Below are positions 33,314-44,131 of a stretch of 64,000 nucleotides of DNA, in pieces (positions within the stretch are counted from its first letter, which is position 1; every line of letters starts with the position of its first letter). The translations under genes were made by a program, and so were the position numbers. Under the pieces are notes generated by a model, which saw only the letters and a list, made by a program, of their open reading frames with translations, was not told the DNA's origin and made no database searches. This DNA is from Rhynchosporium graminicola. Taxonomy: Eukaryota > Ascomycota > Leotiomycetes > Helotiales > Ploettnerulaceae. The stretch spans positions 186,001-250,000 of the forward strand of contig FJUW01000001.1 in the NCBI GenBank assembly GCA_900074885.1, read 5' to 3'.

Positions 33314-36300
33314 ATCGCCAGGATTAGCTCAAGAATCTGCAGCTTACACTAATGGTCGCGAGCGGGCGATGTGGCGTGAATATAGATTTGAAGCTGAACT
33401 TGGAAGCAAGAAAAAGGAACGATTGGCGATATATTGTGATAAGTCCGGGACGGAGCACAAAAGCGAAATTCTATCTTGCAGAGGTGAATGTTTGCTTCAA
33501 TATAGACGTCCTGATGTTGTGTATCAGCAAGCTATTGTAGGCTGAGCTGGTAATTGGTCGAAGCGAGGTGCAGCAGAAGGCTAAACAAGACCGAAAAGCA
33601 CCTACAATGGAACAGACTCTTCGACATAAACAAACAAATCTCTGATCAAAAGACCGAATCCCTTTGTACACAACAGGGCGACGTTATGCACAACCCTTGG
33701 AACAGATACAAAATTAAGAATTTGGAATCCGGAATTCGAAGCGTCACGAGTGAGAGTGTAGTAGGGGCGGAGTCAAACAGTCGATATATTAGAAGCGGCG
33801 CAGTTCTTCCTGAGGAAGACTGACAGAGGAGAATTAAAGGGAGGAGCAGGAGGAGGGTCGAGATAAGGTTGGATAGAAAGATAGAGCAGTCAGTCATGTA
33901 CTCTTATCCCTGCACAATTTACCTCGATCCATCCTCCCCAAACAGTATATCCAGTCTGCCCTTTCTTTTCCTCCTAACGCAGTCGTCAAATGTACTGCTC
34001 CCACCAGGACGACCACCGTATCATACATGACGGCGTCGTCACTTGCCCCCGCCGGTGTGCAAGCCATGCGTGCAACAGGAACAGAAATGAAATGGGCATC
34101 AGTTGAGCCTCAAATATTCCTTTTCATTGCAAAAGTGCATAAGACATCATAGGCTAACAGACCGAAGAGAGCCAGCGGTTAATTCACGTACTAAGAGTCC
34201 AAAGAGGGCAGGGCAGGGCAGGGCAGCAGCCAGGCTAGGCTGCTTTAATGACAGCAAGGCAAACATCGCCCTTCGATTGCGAGCGTCTTCGGCGATTTGG
34301 TGGTGGTGGTGCTACTGCTGCTGCTGCCGCTTCTTCTTGTGGTGAGGTGAGGTGTGAGAGATTATGGCTAGCTGCGCCTCTAATCGACTGACAAGCGGGT
34401 TGCACAAGCCGGTGCATGTTTGAGGGCGCTGGCAGATCATTAAGGTCTTATCCTCGTTCGTTCGGGAAACTACAGTCATACGAACTGGACGTGATAAATG
34501 ATTGAGTTCGCAAGTGCGGCAAGTGCGGTTCGCTGAAACGCTTGGAGAGAGTTGAAGATCGGGGGGTGCAGCTTTAGGCCAGGTGAGGAGAAAGAACGAC
34601 GTGCAGATGGGGAAATCCCAGCCAGGACTTGGTAACTCGTTGGAAGAAGCTATGCCCTTTCTAAATTAACAATGATCTTACATTTGAACCCGAAATTGCA
34701 CTTGGAATTCGATATCGTTTCTCGGTATAAGAAGAAGTGCAGATTGTCGTTCCAACCATTGAAGCGAAAATCCAAGCCCGAAGTCGACGCCGAAATCTCC
34801 AATTTACAGGGCACGGAATGTCACTTGTCACCTGTCAGACAGGTGAGATTCGGGGACTTCTAGTGGCATTCCAGCGCTCCGTGCCGCTACTTAGTAGTAC
34901 ATTTGTCCAACATCGCAAGGCGAGTAAGGCGTTCTAGGCTGACTATGCGGGGGGTTCGTTTCCTTGTTCCTCTGACTGTCTGGATGTTTCAGTCACCAGA
35001 GAAGTCTCGTATGACTCCTGTTTGTCACGGGCGAGTTGGAGATCTAGACAATCATATGGTGAGCTGTGCCAAGTAACTATGTACGGAAGTATAATTGATT
35101 CAACACCCGGTTCAACGCCTAGGACAATTTCGAAACACCGCGGGGCGTCTTCTCAGTATTTCTCAGTTCAAGGAGACCAGTCAATATAATTTAATGTTCT
35201 CTGATATCCATCAGCTTTCCTCTTTTGTTCACTATCCAAAGCTCAAGTTAGGTAAAGATCGCCTCCAATATCATCCGCCCCGATACCGTAGCAGACGCAT
35301 CTGGCACATGCATGCATATATTTATCACAGGTGGTTGTGGTTGCATCCCGGATTCCCTCGTTTTACGTTCTACCCCATCCTATTCCCCTTCCTAGGTGGG
35401 CAGAGCCTCAAGTTTTCCCGCTGTTGAAAGACATCCCGCTATTGTCCTGCAGAAGCGCCCGACTGGAACCCGGCGCACATGTGTCTATAATATTCTTCTA
35501 ATGATTCTGTAACTGTGCGCTGGATCTGACACTCCGTACTGCACAGCGATCCTTAAAGATCGGTGGGTGTGCAGAAAATCCCAGACACCGAGTTCAAAAG
35601 CTCATCGACGCTTATTAGCCAAATAGTCTGTATAGCCTACCTAGTGAAAGATTTATGATTCGTACACTTGGAGGGGTACATTCTCGTTTTGATTCAGCTC
35701 AATGCCTTCTTCTCTGCTCCTCGACCCAACCAGGGCGGAGCTCCATCCCTCTGCCCACACTATCCTACATTCAGACACCGAGTCCCTTCTTCTTCTCCCT
35801 ACCCAGCCCCCTCAATCTGCAGCAATCCGCAGACCAGAGACGGGCGTTTGAAACCAGCGAGTCAGACGATCAAGCTTCACACCATCATTGTTTCGCTACA
35901 TAGCAACGTGCATGGCATCAGGCTTCCTCGCTGCTCGGTGAGCTGGGAGAGAGAGATGGATGGATGGATGGCTGGATGGACGGTTAAGATTTCTTGGGCT
36001 CTGCTCGTGGGAGGCATGAAAACTTGGCTTTGAGTCTGGCTTTAGGCGGGTGATGTGAAAGGAGTTGCATGCACTGATGAACAGCACCTGGTGAACATCG
36101 TGGTTGCCTGCTTCGGGGGCGAGGTTGGAGGAATAGTGGTGATTCGACTGCGGCCGAGAAATATTTATCCTGTTCCGTCATAGGTTATTCCCATGTAGAT
36201 TATTTCTAGCCGGAGCCGGACAAAGTATTGTATGAAATTTTTCGATGCTGGGCTACTGTATCTCGTCTCCGATGATTTTGGCTTGCGTCGCGATCCAGAT

Positions 36301-37210
36301 CCTTTCCATGTCACAAAATTCTCTTGATACTTTCAACAAAGTAGATAGCATATCAATATCACGAAATTATCTTGAGACATTAACAAAGTAACAGATCAAT
36401 GTTACGAAAATCTGTTAGGACTTTCAAAATGTAGCTACGAATGTCACGCAAGAATCCCACGACTTTGAGTTCTAGAATGATCCAAAGTCTCAGTTTCTTT
36501 TTGTGACATGGGAAACTAATTTAGCACGAGAGTCTTGACATGCTTCACCAAACTCGAGCTGGGTAGGATTTGTTTACTTACCCGTGTGATATGATATTGT
36601 GTGATCCTTTACCTCGGATCGGAGTTCCCTTAGTCTCGAATCACTCGGAAGCTCAAACTTTCTTGCGAATACTTCATTATTACAGCCCTTATTGCGCTTC
36701 GTAGAGAATAAAAGTACAAAAGATTGGAACAAGTCATGATGAAAGAAACTCAGACAGGACCTGAGATACGCGTCCTATGCTCTGTCTCAAAATTTCCACC
36801 TTTGCTAAATCCTTTTGATAAATAGCTTGGTCGCGAGACAAGCTTTTGGTATACTATAATCATTTAACAGCATCGCAAGATATCATATCACAAAACCACG
36901 TAAAGAAACAGATGAAAGCAGTAGCATAGCACTATCAGAAGGGTCAAAGCGGCACAGAAGTAAATAAGCGCCCAGCTACTTTCACGGAAGAGCAGGCGTT
37001 TGATCAACGCTAAGAACAGCCTCATAACGACCAGCGCCACAGAAATCGTGTGATTAGGTGCACGTTGTACAACTTTGGAAATTTTTGTAGCTGTAAGGTT
37101 CCTGGCATTGGCACTATTCCCATGGAGTCAGTATGATAATCATAAAATGATACTGTACTTGGTGCTCCGATCAGAGATCAACTTACACAATATACTCTTG
37201 TCTCGTAATC
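33314..37210. other. Long intergenic region, no gene recognised
   Basis: Almost 3.9 kb lies upstream of the zinc-finger gene, a size often seen for fungal regulators. It holds simple repeats (GGGCA near 34208, GGT/GCT triplets near 34300, GGAT near 35955) and a 43-48 bp tandem repeat at 36308-36466. No coding frame is convincing. Confidence 0.55.
36308..36466. repeat. Decayed tandem repeat, four units of 42-48 bp
   Basis: Units begin at 36308, 36356, 36399 and 36441. Each starts ATRTYACGAAA-like, then TCTTG..ACTTTCAACAAAGTA-like. Later units are increasingly diverged. Confidence 0.7.
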
Positions 37211-39988
37211 TTATCTATTCCTGGTTTGTTTTGCTGGTCTGTCGGTTGGGGCTTCATCAACGGCAGGTCTCTTGGTTCTGGGAAGATCTGCCTGGGTTTC
37301 TCTAGGACTATCAGACGACTGGCCTTCAGAAGCCGGTGAGCTTCCGTTATCAGGTGGCAAACCTTCATTGGAAGAGTTTGACTCGGATCCTGATTCGATT
37401 CCAAGCGGGAACGGCAACACAAAATCTGCTTTGGATAAATCGGTATCCACTGGACTCCAATCCCGAATGCTCTGTTTAGTAAAAGGCTCACTTCCCATGA
37501 AATGTTTGTCGATATGATCGAACCTTTCATTCCAAGCAGCGAGACCTTGCTTCTTGAGATCAATGAGTTTCTTGCAGAAGCCGCACCAGAATTGGGATTG
37601 GCAGTTGCGGCCGATACCACAGGCTTTGAGCTTCTCATCAAGAACAGTTTTGTCAGTTATCTGGTATTCCTTTTTGAGGTGGTCCTGGAATGTTTGACGG
37701 CGATAGAATGATTTGGCGCAAAGCACTCCGTCGGCACGTTCAACGTCACAGCGCCAGGCTTCTAGATGGAAATGTTGAGAATTCTCATGGCGTTTCCAGT
37801 CGTTCTTACTGCCGAAGTCTTTGTGACATGTTGAGAACGTACAGCCGTACGGCCGCTCGTGACGCTTCATGTGTTTCCTAGTATTGGTTAGCAGAGTCCC
37901 AATTTCAGAGTGAATACTTACCTCAACTCGCACGGTCGACCTCTGAATTTTCGACATTTGTCGCAAGTAACCTTATGTTCGCTCTTCTTACTTGCGGCCG
38001 ATCCTGGGTTCTGGACTTTAGGACAATGTGTAGGATCCTTGGTAACAGTGTATCCCAAATTTCGGATGTGCTTCAGAACTTCCTGAGCTTTTCTCTGGGC
38101 CTCTAGTTCCTTGCTATTGTCTACAGATAAAATATCTATGACCCTGGTAGGATCCTGTTGCCTGAAACCTGGCGTCAGCGGGCCAGTGGACGAGGAGTCT
38201 TGACGAGATATTTTTCCATTGGGCAAACTGCTCCTCTCAGGATTCTGCTTCTGAGTAGGTTCGATAGTGTCAGACACTTTAGCGCCAGCCAATGCTTTTT
38301 GGATAACTTCTGTCAGAGTAGCATCTATTGCCATGACAGTTTGCACCATTGAATTACCTTGGAGGCTGACCCGTGGTGGCAATTGAGTGCTTGTAGCAGT
38401 GCTTTTTAGGGCAGGATCAATGTTGTTGGTAGGCAAAAGTATCTCCAAGGTCATCTCATTCTCGGGCATCTGAACGGGAACTTTTTTCAAGACTTCCCCG
38501 GGCTGAATAGTCGTCCGTAGAATTTCCTCGGGTTGAGGAGACTGTTCTCTTGGTGAAGCATCCCCACTGTCATATGAGTCACCCTGGCATCCATCGGGAG
38601 CCACAGGACCATCGGATAGTTCCACAATGTCCGGATACTGGGATTTCTGGCTCTGGTCCATGGTATGGTTTGGAAGGCTTTCCTGCACTGGAAGTGCTGT
38701 AGAATCATTCACAGGGAAACAATGTCGCATTGATGTTACCTCACGATTCAAGGCAAGGCTCGTTGTTTCCCAAAACTCAGCACTACTACTGGTCAGTACA
38801 GTGTATTGATAGAATCACCTTCACTCAGCTCCACGTACCGTCGGATCATTTCATCAAAAGCCTCTTCACACCTAAGGTAGTTACCATGAACGCGCTTTAG
38901 GTGACTCCTAAAATTATCCAGGCGTGGCCACGCTTTATCCTTGGATTTACATCCTGGAACATGACACCGGAACTTCTTGACGGATGAGTTCTCCTGGACT
39001 GCTGATGGATGCTTGCTCCGGGTGTGTCTGTCCAAATCATTTGTAGTACTGAAACCTTCGGTGCGGGTACAGCGAGGCACTTGGCAAATGAAAGGTTTCC
39101 TGTGACGCAAATCATGCTTCCTGTTTCTGATTAGCACTGGCGTCTCATTACGACTCGAGCGGCGTACTTCAACTCTGACTGTGTCTTGACAGGCTTGTGA
39201 CAAGTAGGGCATGAGAGTCTAGGCGGCCCAGAAGGGTGGGTAGTCTGTGGGCTCCACGTACTAGGTAATCTGCGATAATGCTGTTGCAATACCTCATTAT
39301 ATCCCGAGAACATTGGATAATCAGGAGATGGAGCAGCCATACTATTGCCATCTTGGTCTCTGTCTTGGATATCTGCACTAAAAACAGAGGTGTTCCCCAT
39401 ACTACGACGGGTGACATAGCCAGAATCCGAGGGTGGAATTTCCAAAGCAAAACGTGCGGCATCCGACGTATTCGGGTGACGATACTGACCTGAATATGAC
39501 AAATTACAGTTGGCTGTATGCCTTGACAACAAACGGTCATCTATGACAGATTCTGTGCCAGACTTTTGATATGGGTTCCATGGTCCATCATTGTCAGTGT
39601 ACCAATGATCCAAAGGAGCTCCAGATATTCCGCGGATCTGACTTTCACTCGAAATTGTCGGTATTCTGGAAATGCTAGATCCTAAATACGGCATGCCTCC
39701 GAGTCCTTGTGGTGGGAATCCAAACTCTGAGGGCATAAAAGCAGAAATTCCCGGGTTCGGTAACGTTCTTGCCAAACTCAGGTCAATCTCCACTGGTTGT
39801 GGAAGAAAGTCTGTCAAGGAATGTCCCATGCCCCTAGCGAACATTTGTCCTTGATCTCTCGAGCTTATTGAAGCCAGAGAGTGGAACTACACGACATGGT
39901 CATCAGAACGGAAACGATACGCACTGGAAAGGGACATATGTCGTACTGAGCGATTGCCACTGCGCTGGTACTTCGATTGGGTAGCCAT
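37211..39988 (-). CDS. C2H2 zinc-finger protein with two finger modules, 859 aa, 5 exons
   Basis: Exons (minus strand) are 39921-39988, 39168-39863, 38839-39120, 37922-38788 and 37211-37877. All joins are in frame over 860 codons; the first intron (GTATCG...AAG) is the least certain. Module 1 (~240-330) has CPTCHKPV...KKHDLRHRK, CQVPRC...DLDRHTRSKH and CHVPGC...RSHLKRVH. A ~290-residue Ser/Pro/Gln-rich linker follows. Module 2 (~620-700) has CDKCRKFRGRPCELRKHMKRH and CTFSTCHKDFGSKNDWKRH, then a further Cys/His region ending RFDHIDKHF. The C terminus is Ser/Pro-rich with basic patches. Exon boundaries cut finger coding in both modules (after ELK, after CELR), a symmetry that hints at an internal duplication or a fusion of two related genes. 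It is a probable transcription factor; the start could instead be the Met at 39844. Confidence 0.78.
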
Positions 39989-40757
39989 ATTGCCTGTAGC
40001 GTGTTAGAACTGTAACAGTTGATACGTTTTTAACAAAGAATGATCAAACCATTGGGTGTTCAGCGCAACTGACCAACCACTCGATCAATATTTTGATCGC
40101 TTTTGAGCGACGTTTTGGACGAACGCAAGTTCTGAGGTTTCTTGCAACAGTGGGGCTTAACAACTGGCATTCGCCTGTAAGCCAGGCCCTCGTCGCCGTC
40201 AACACATCTACTGGGCGACAGTGAGATCGTGATTATGATAATTCTCGCAAAGCGAGAAATTCTGGTTCTCAGAGATACATACGGACTACAAGGCAGACTC
40301 CGCCCTATATTGCGAACTGTGCGGGAATGCTCGGCTTGGCTGGCTGGCTGCGGACCAGGATTTCGGTGAGCAAGTCGGGCGAATTGTGACTTAGACGATC
40401 GTCCCGATGATTGGAGGAAAGGACAGTGATGCTAGCGCAAACAGAACAGCGGTCAAGTAATCGAATGGAGAGGAGGATAAAGGAAATTTCTGGTAAATTG
40501 GTATCGCGATATAAAGTTGTATGAGAGATTTACTGTGCAAGGCAAATCGTAAAGGAAGGAAGGGGGTTGAGGTTTGAGTAGTGAGGCGTGCGACAGATGC
40601 CCTTTTTTGCTGTCCACGCCCGAGTCAAAATAGTGAGGCGGACAACCGAAGAAATTCCCGATCACCTAGGTAGGCAACAGGAAAGGAAAGGACAGGCTCA
40701 TCACCTTCTTCACCGTAGAATCATCCCGCGTCAAGAGTAAGCATCGTCGACTTCGAC

Positions 40758-40911
40758 CTGCCACTTGCGTCTCCGGTCTGAGACGTGGAATTCAAAGATA
40801 CGCCCGGCTGTATTCTGTATACGTGAGGCGATGATGAGAGAGGAATTTAGGGAGAGATGGAAGTAGGAAAGGAGATATTTTCGCTCTTGATGCGTCGCTA
40901 ACAGTTGAGAT
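40758..40911. repeat. 154-bp dispersed repeat, copy B
   Basis: Ungapped partner of 23354-23507, in the same orientation. By eye about four bases in five match or better, and differences are dominated by A/G and C/T changes. No coding potential is shared. Confidence 0.85.
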
Positions 40912-41808
40912 GGGGGGCTCAAGCTTAGGTACAGCAACCCGTGATCCAGAACTCACGTGTCGGAACTCTTATCTTCATGTAATACTAAAGCTCTGTTAAA
41001 GGGAAATGATGCTACTAAACAGTATTTCGCTTTTCAACACCAAGGATATCCCTTGAAAATTGTCAAGGCAACATCTCTGCCCTACCTTTAGCAATCGTTA
41101 ACGACAGGCGTAGGTCAATTGACAATTGTACCCGGCGAAGCACCAACATTGAGGAATATTCGCAGTAAATCCATCTGCAAGGGCAATTTAATCCGTAAAG
41201 ATGTCCATAAATTTGAAACTTTACCTCAGATAGTGCTCTATGATATTTCTACGATATTATAATCGAGTTGGAACAATGGAATGCGAGTGCCAGTGCTCTG
41301 CGCTGGGGACGAATGTGCCTAGCCTCGACCGTTCATCCAAAACGTGCTTCCAGAACCCGAGTAGAATAAATATCAGACCACAAATGCGCAAGTCCAAAGT
41401 ACAACACGTTGAATAATCATGTCAAAATCTTTTGTATGAAACACTGTAACGTACCACAATGATGTAAAGCCGTATGTCCATGATCGTGGTTGCACAGCAA
41501 AGGAGGCACGTTATATCTTGTGCTTCTGTCAAACTGGCAGAGGAGCCTATTAACGAATGAATGGCGGACATGAATAGTCGGAACAAGAAGCACAAGCAGT
41601 CTGGTTCCCGCTTCATTTTCGCTCGGAACATTCTGAGCAGATGCCGATACTGTAAGTTCTTGTGATAAGCAAGAACTTCTCGCTTGTGTATAGGAAACAA
41701 AATAGAGGGAACTGGAGAGCTGTAATCGTGATATGTCTAGGTTGAGTCCAAGCTATAGTAATTTCAATTTGGATGAGATTGCAGTGTCTTATGTCTCAAG
41801 TCATTAGA

Positions 41809-42132
41809 TCACTCTGACCGGTGACTTGCTAATATAGCTACATAAAAACCATTACGACTTCCATCGTCCTTCATTTTTGCCACGGTAGATTTGAGGATGG
41901 CTTCTTTGTTGACATTTGCGATGCCAACTCGGTAGCAATCGCTTATCGATTGTAGGGGTAAGATTGTCGCCTCAGGCGGCAACTGACTTTTGGAGCTCCA
42001 TCGAGCTACGAGCCGAGTCCTGACCTCATAGAGCCCATCAAAGAGTTCTCCAGCAGGATTGCTAGGAATCACGCTCTCCCAGTAAACAATCTTACAAACA
42101 TACAAAATTAGGAAAGTAAGGCCAATACTCAA
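41809..42132 (-). CDS. Possible small membrane protein, 107 aa
   Basis: An intact frame begins with one hydrophobic helix (SIGLTFLILYVCKIVYW) and continues with a soluble-looking part (LYEVRTRLVARWSSKSQLPP...). It starts 13 bp from the divergent Mgr3-like gene, leaving almost no promoter, so it may be chance or one exon of a different model. Not recognised. Confidence 0.25.
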   Translation of the reverse strand: MSIGLTFLILYVCKIVYWESVIPSNPAGELFDGLYEVRTRLVARWSSKSQLPPEATILPLQSISDCYRVGIANVNKEAILKSTVAKMKDDGSRNGFYVAILASHRSE

Positions 42133-42145
42133 GACGCCAAGTAGT

Positions 42146-43544
42146 ATGTTCGCGCCACGTTTCAGGAGTGCTCTCCGTCCAGCGGCGCAATGTCTTCAAC
42201 AACAGCGCAAAGAGGCCATGCGCCAGAACTGCATTTCGCAGCAGATGCGGCAGCGAAGATATAATTCCTCGAGGCCCTTTTGGAAAGCATCAAAGGAGCT
42301 GTTCAAAGCCCATCCATTTTCCGTATCCAGCGCGGTTTTCTTGTATGTGATTCCATGGCACTTTCCTCATATCCTGCCATGATTGAACGTTCGAGCAAGT
42401 CACTAACTTATCTTCTTTAAATCAGCATTATCTTTGGAGCTGGAACACTCATGTATTCAAATTACATCTACCATAGCTATATCATAGGCGCCTTCCACAA
42501 GTTTCCAGAGCCAGTAGCAAAACAGCTCCGGAAAGCCCTCTACTACACCAATATCTCCCTCGAGCCCAAGAACGCCGTAAAATACTACCGTGAAGCCCTA
42601 CGTGTAGCAGATGAGATCGGGATGGAATCTTTTTCGGACGAGATTATTGGTGTCAAGATTCAGATAGCGGCGCTTATGGAGATGGTGCAACAGTACCAGA
42701 AGGCGATTGAAATTCTGGAAATCGTCAAAGCAGATAATTTGAGATGGATTGAAACGTTTGGGAGGCAGAAAGGAAACGAAGGGAGAAGGACAGCTATTCT
42801 AGCAAAGACAGTCGGTGTTAGTGTGAAGCTTGGAGAGCTATATGCGAATGAGTATGTGATGGAGAAGGAGAATGCGGAAGAGAGGTTGGTCTGGGCGGTC
42901 GAGACTGTGTTGAAGGAGCAGCAGAGGAGAGAGAAAGAGGGTGTTAAAGAGGGTGAGGGAGATTGGATGAGTGCAGAGGAGATGGGTGGGAGTTTTGAAG
43001 GTTTGTCTACGCTGTATATGGAATTTTCTTATGACATGAACACTGACTGAATTTTAGCCCTCGCACACCACTACGAAGAGAAGAATAAGCATTATCTCGC
43101 TGCTCCTCTATTCCTTCAGGCTCTCGCACAATCACCACCTGCGAGTTGCCACACCGCAGTAATAAGTAAACCACGCAGAAGTTCTAGTCAGGTCGTGCGT
43201 TCTAACTTTTATCAGTGAATAACCTCTCCATCTCACTAGTCCAACAACGACCACCTGCCGACACACCAGCTGCTACCCGATCAGAATTCATACGAAATGG
43301 CCGCCTTTGGGCCGAGAAAGCCATAGCAGTGGCCGCGAAGATCTCGCCACCTGACCGGAATGAAGAATGTGATATTGGCTGTGCAGTAGCGACACACAAT
43401 CTGGGCGAATTTGCCGAAATGGACGGGGATATCAAGGAGGCAAGGAAGAGGTTCGAGGAAGCTAAGTCATTAGCAAAGGCTGTTGGCTTTCAAGAAGGGG
43501 TCAAAAATGCGGACTCGGCATTGAAGAGGATCCAGGAGATGTGA
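42146..43544 (+). CDS. Mgr3-like TPR protein of the mitochondrial inner membrane, 402 aa
   Basis: Yeast Mgr3 is an adaptor that helps deliver substrates to the i-AAA (Yme1) protease of the inner membrane. Exons are 42146-42342, 42426-43000, 43058-43165 and 43216-43544; all joins keep frame. The N terminus is an Arg/Gln-rich presequence without acidic residues. One TM helix follows (AVFFIIFGAGTLMY, ~62-75). The rest is TPR-like helical pairs: ALYYTNISLEPKNAVKYYREALRVADEIG, then QYQKAIEILEIV, LAHHYEEKNKHYLAAPLFLQ, and CAVATHNLGEFAEMDGDIKE at the C terminus. Assignment rests on this architecture and remembered family features, so the adaptor role is inference. Intron 2 (57 nt) has a GTTTGT donor. 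Confidence 0.75.
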
Positions 43545-44131
43545 AACGTGATGGATTTCCAAATGTATGATATGTATGAGTTATGTCAATACATTCTTCA
43601 ACACCTAAGAGAGGGAGCTGGTCTGGTTTCATACGTGTCAGCCTTTTTCATGACTGGTAGGAATCAGGTAAGCGTAGCATGTCCTCTGTTGATGATTGAA
43701 TTGACTACTGACGAGTGTTAGACCCTAAGCTTAGGAAATATGATTCCAATAACAGTATTTCAACGCTGCTTCTCGTTGACTTTCTCACATGCTGGTCAAG
43801 AAAGCTCGAGTAGATATCACTAATGCTATAAAATTTAACAGATAGCAGGTTTCTGAAGGAACTGTCCTTCAGACACGAGATTCAAGTCAACATTGTCTCT
43901 CACTGGTATTTACTACTTTCCTGCCACAGTCAAAGCTTGCGATGTCCTTTATCTGGGCCTGATCTTATATTCACCCTTCGAGAGGTGAAGATACCTTCAG
44001 ATTGCTGCGAGGTCCATCTTGTTATTCACCTTCTACGTGTCTTCGCCTGACCGACCTCGTCAAAACCATCTGCGCTTCGAGAAATTTCCTTTCTTGCATA
44101 ATTAAGCAACACCACCTTGGAGTAGCTCGAG
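43545..44131. other. Intergenic, no gene recognised
   Basis: 3' UTR of the Mgr3-like gene and promoter of the Gln-rich gene. Nothing else is visible. Confidence 0.55.

Larger units (their letters stand above)
39989..42145. other. Intergenic with dispersed repeat copy B
   Basis: Apart from the repeat at 40758-40911 and a weak minus-strand frame at 41809-42132, nothing is supportable. The left part is the probable promoter of the two-module zinc-finger gene. Confidence 0.5.

Noticed and set aside
35655..36033. Overlapping 82- and 121-codon frames on the plus strand
   Set aside because: Pro/Ser-rich composition from CT-rich promoter-type DNA and a GGAT simple repeat; no motif.
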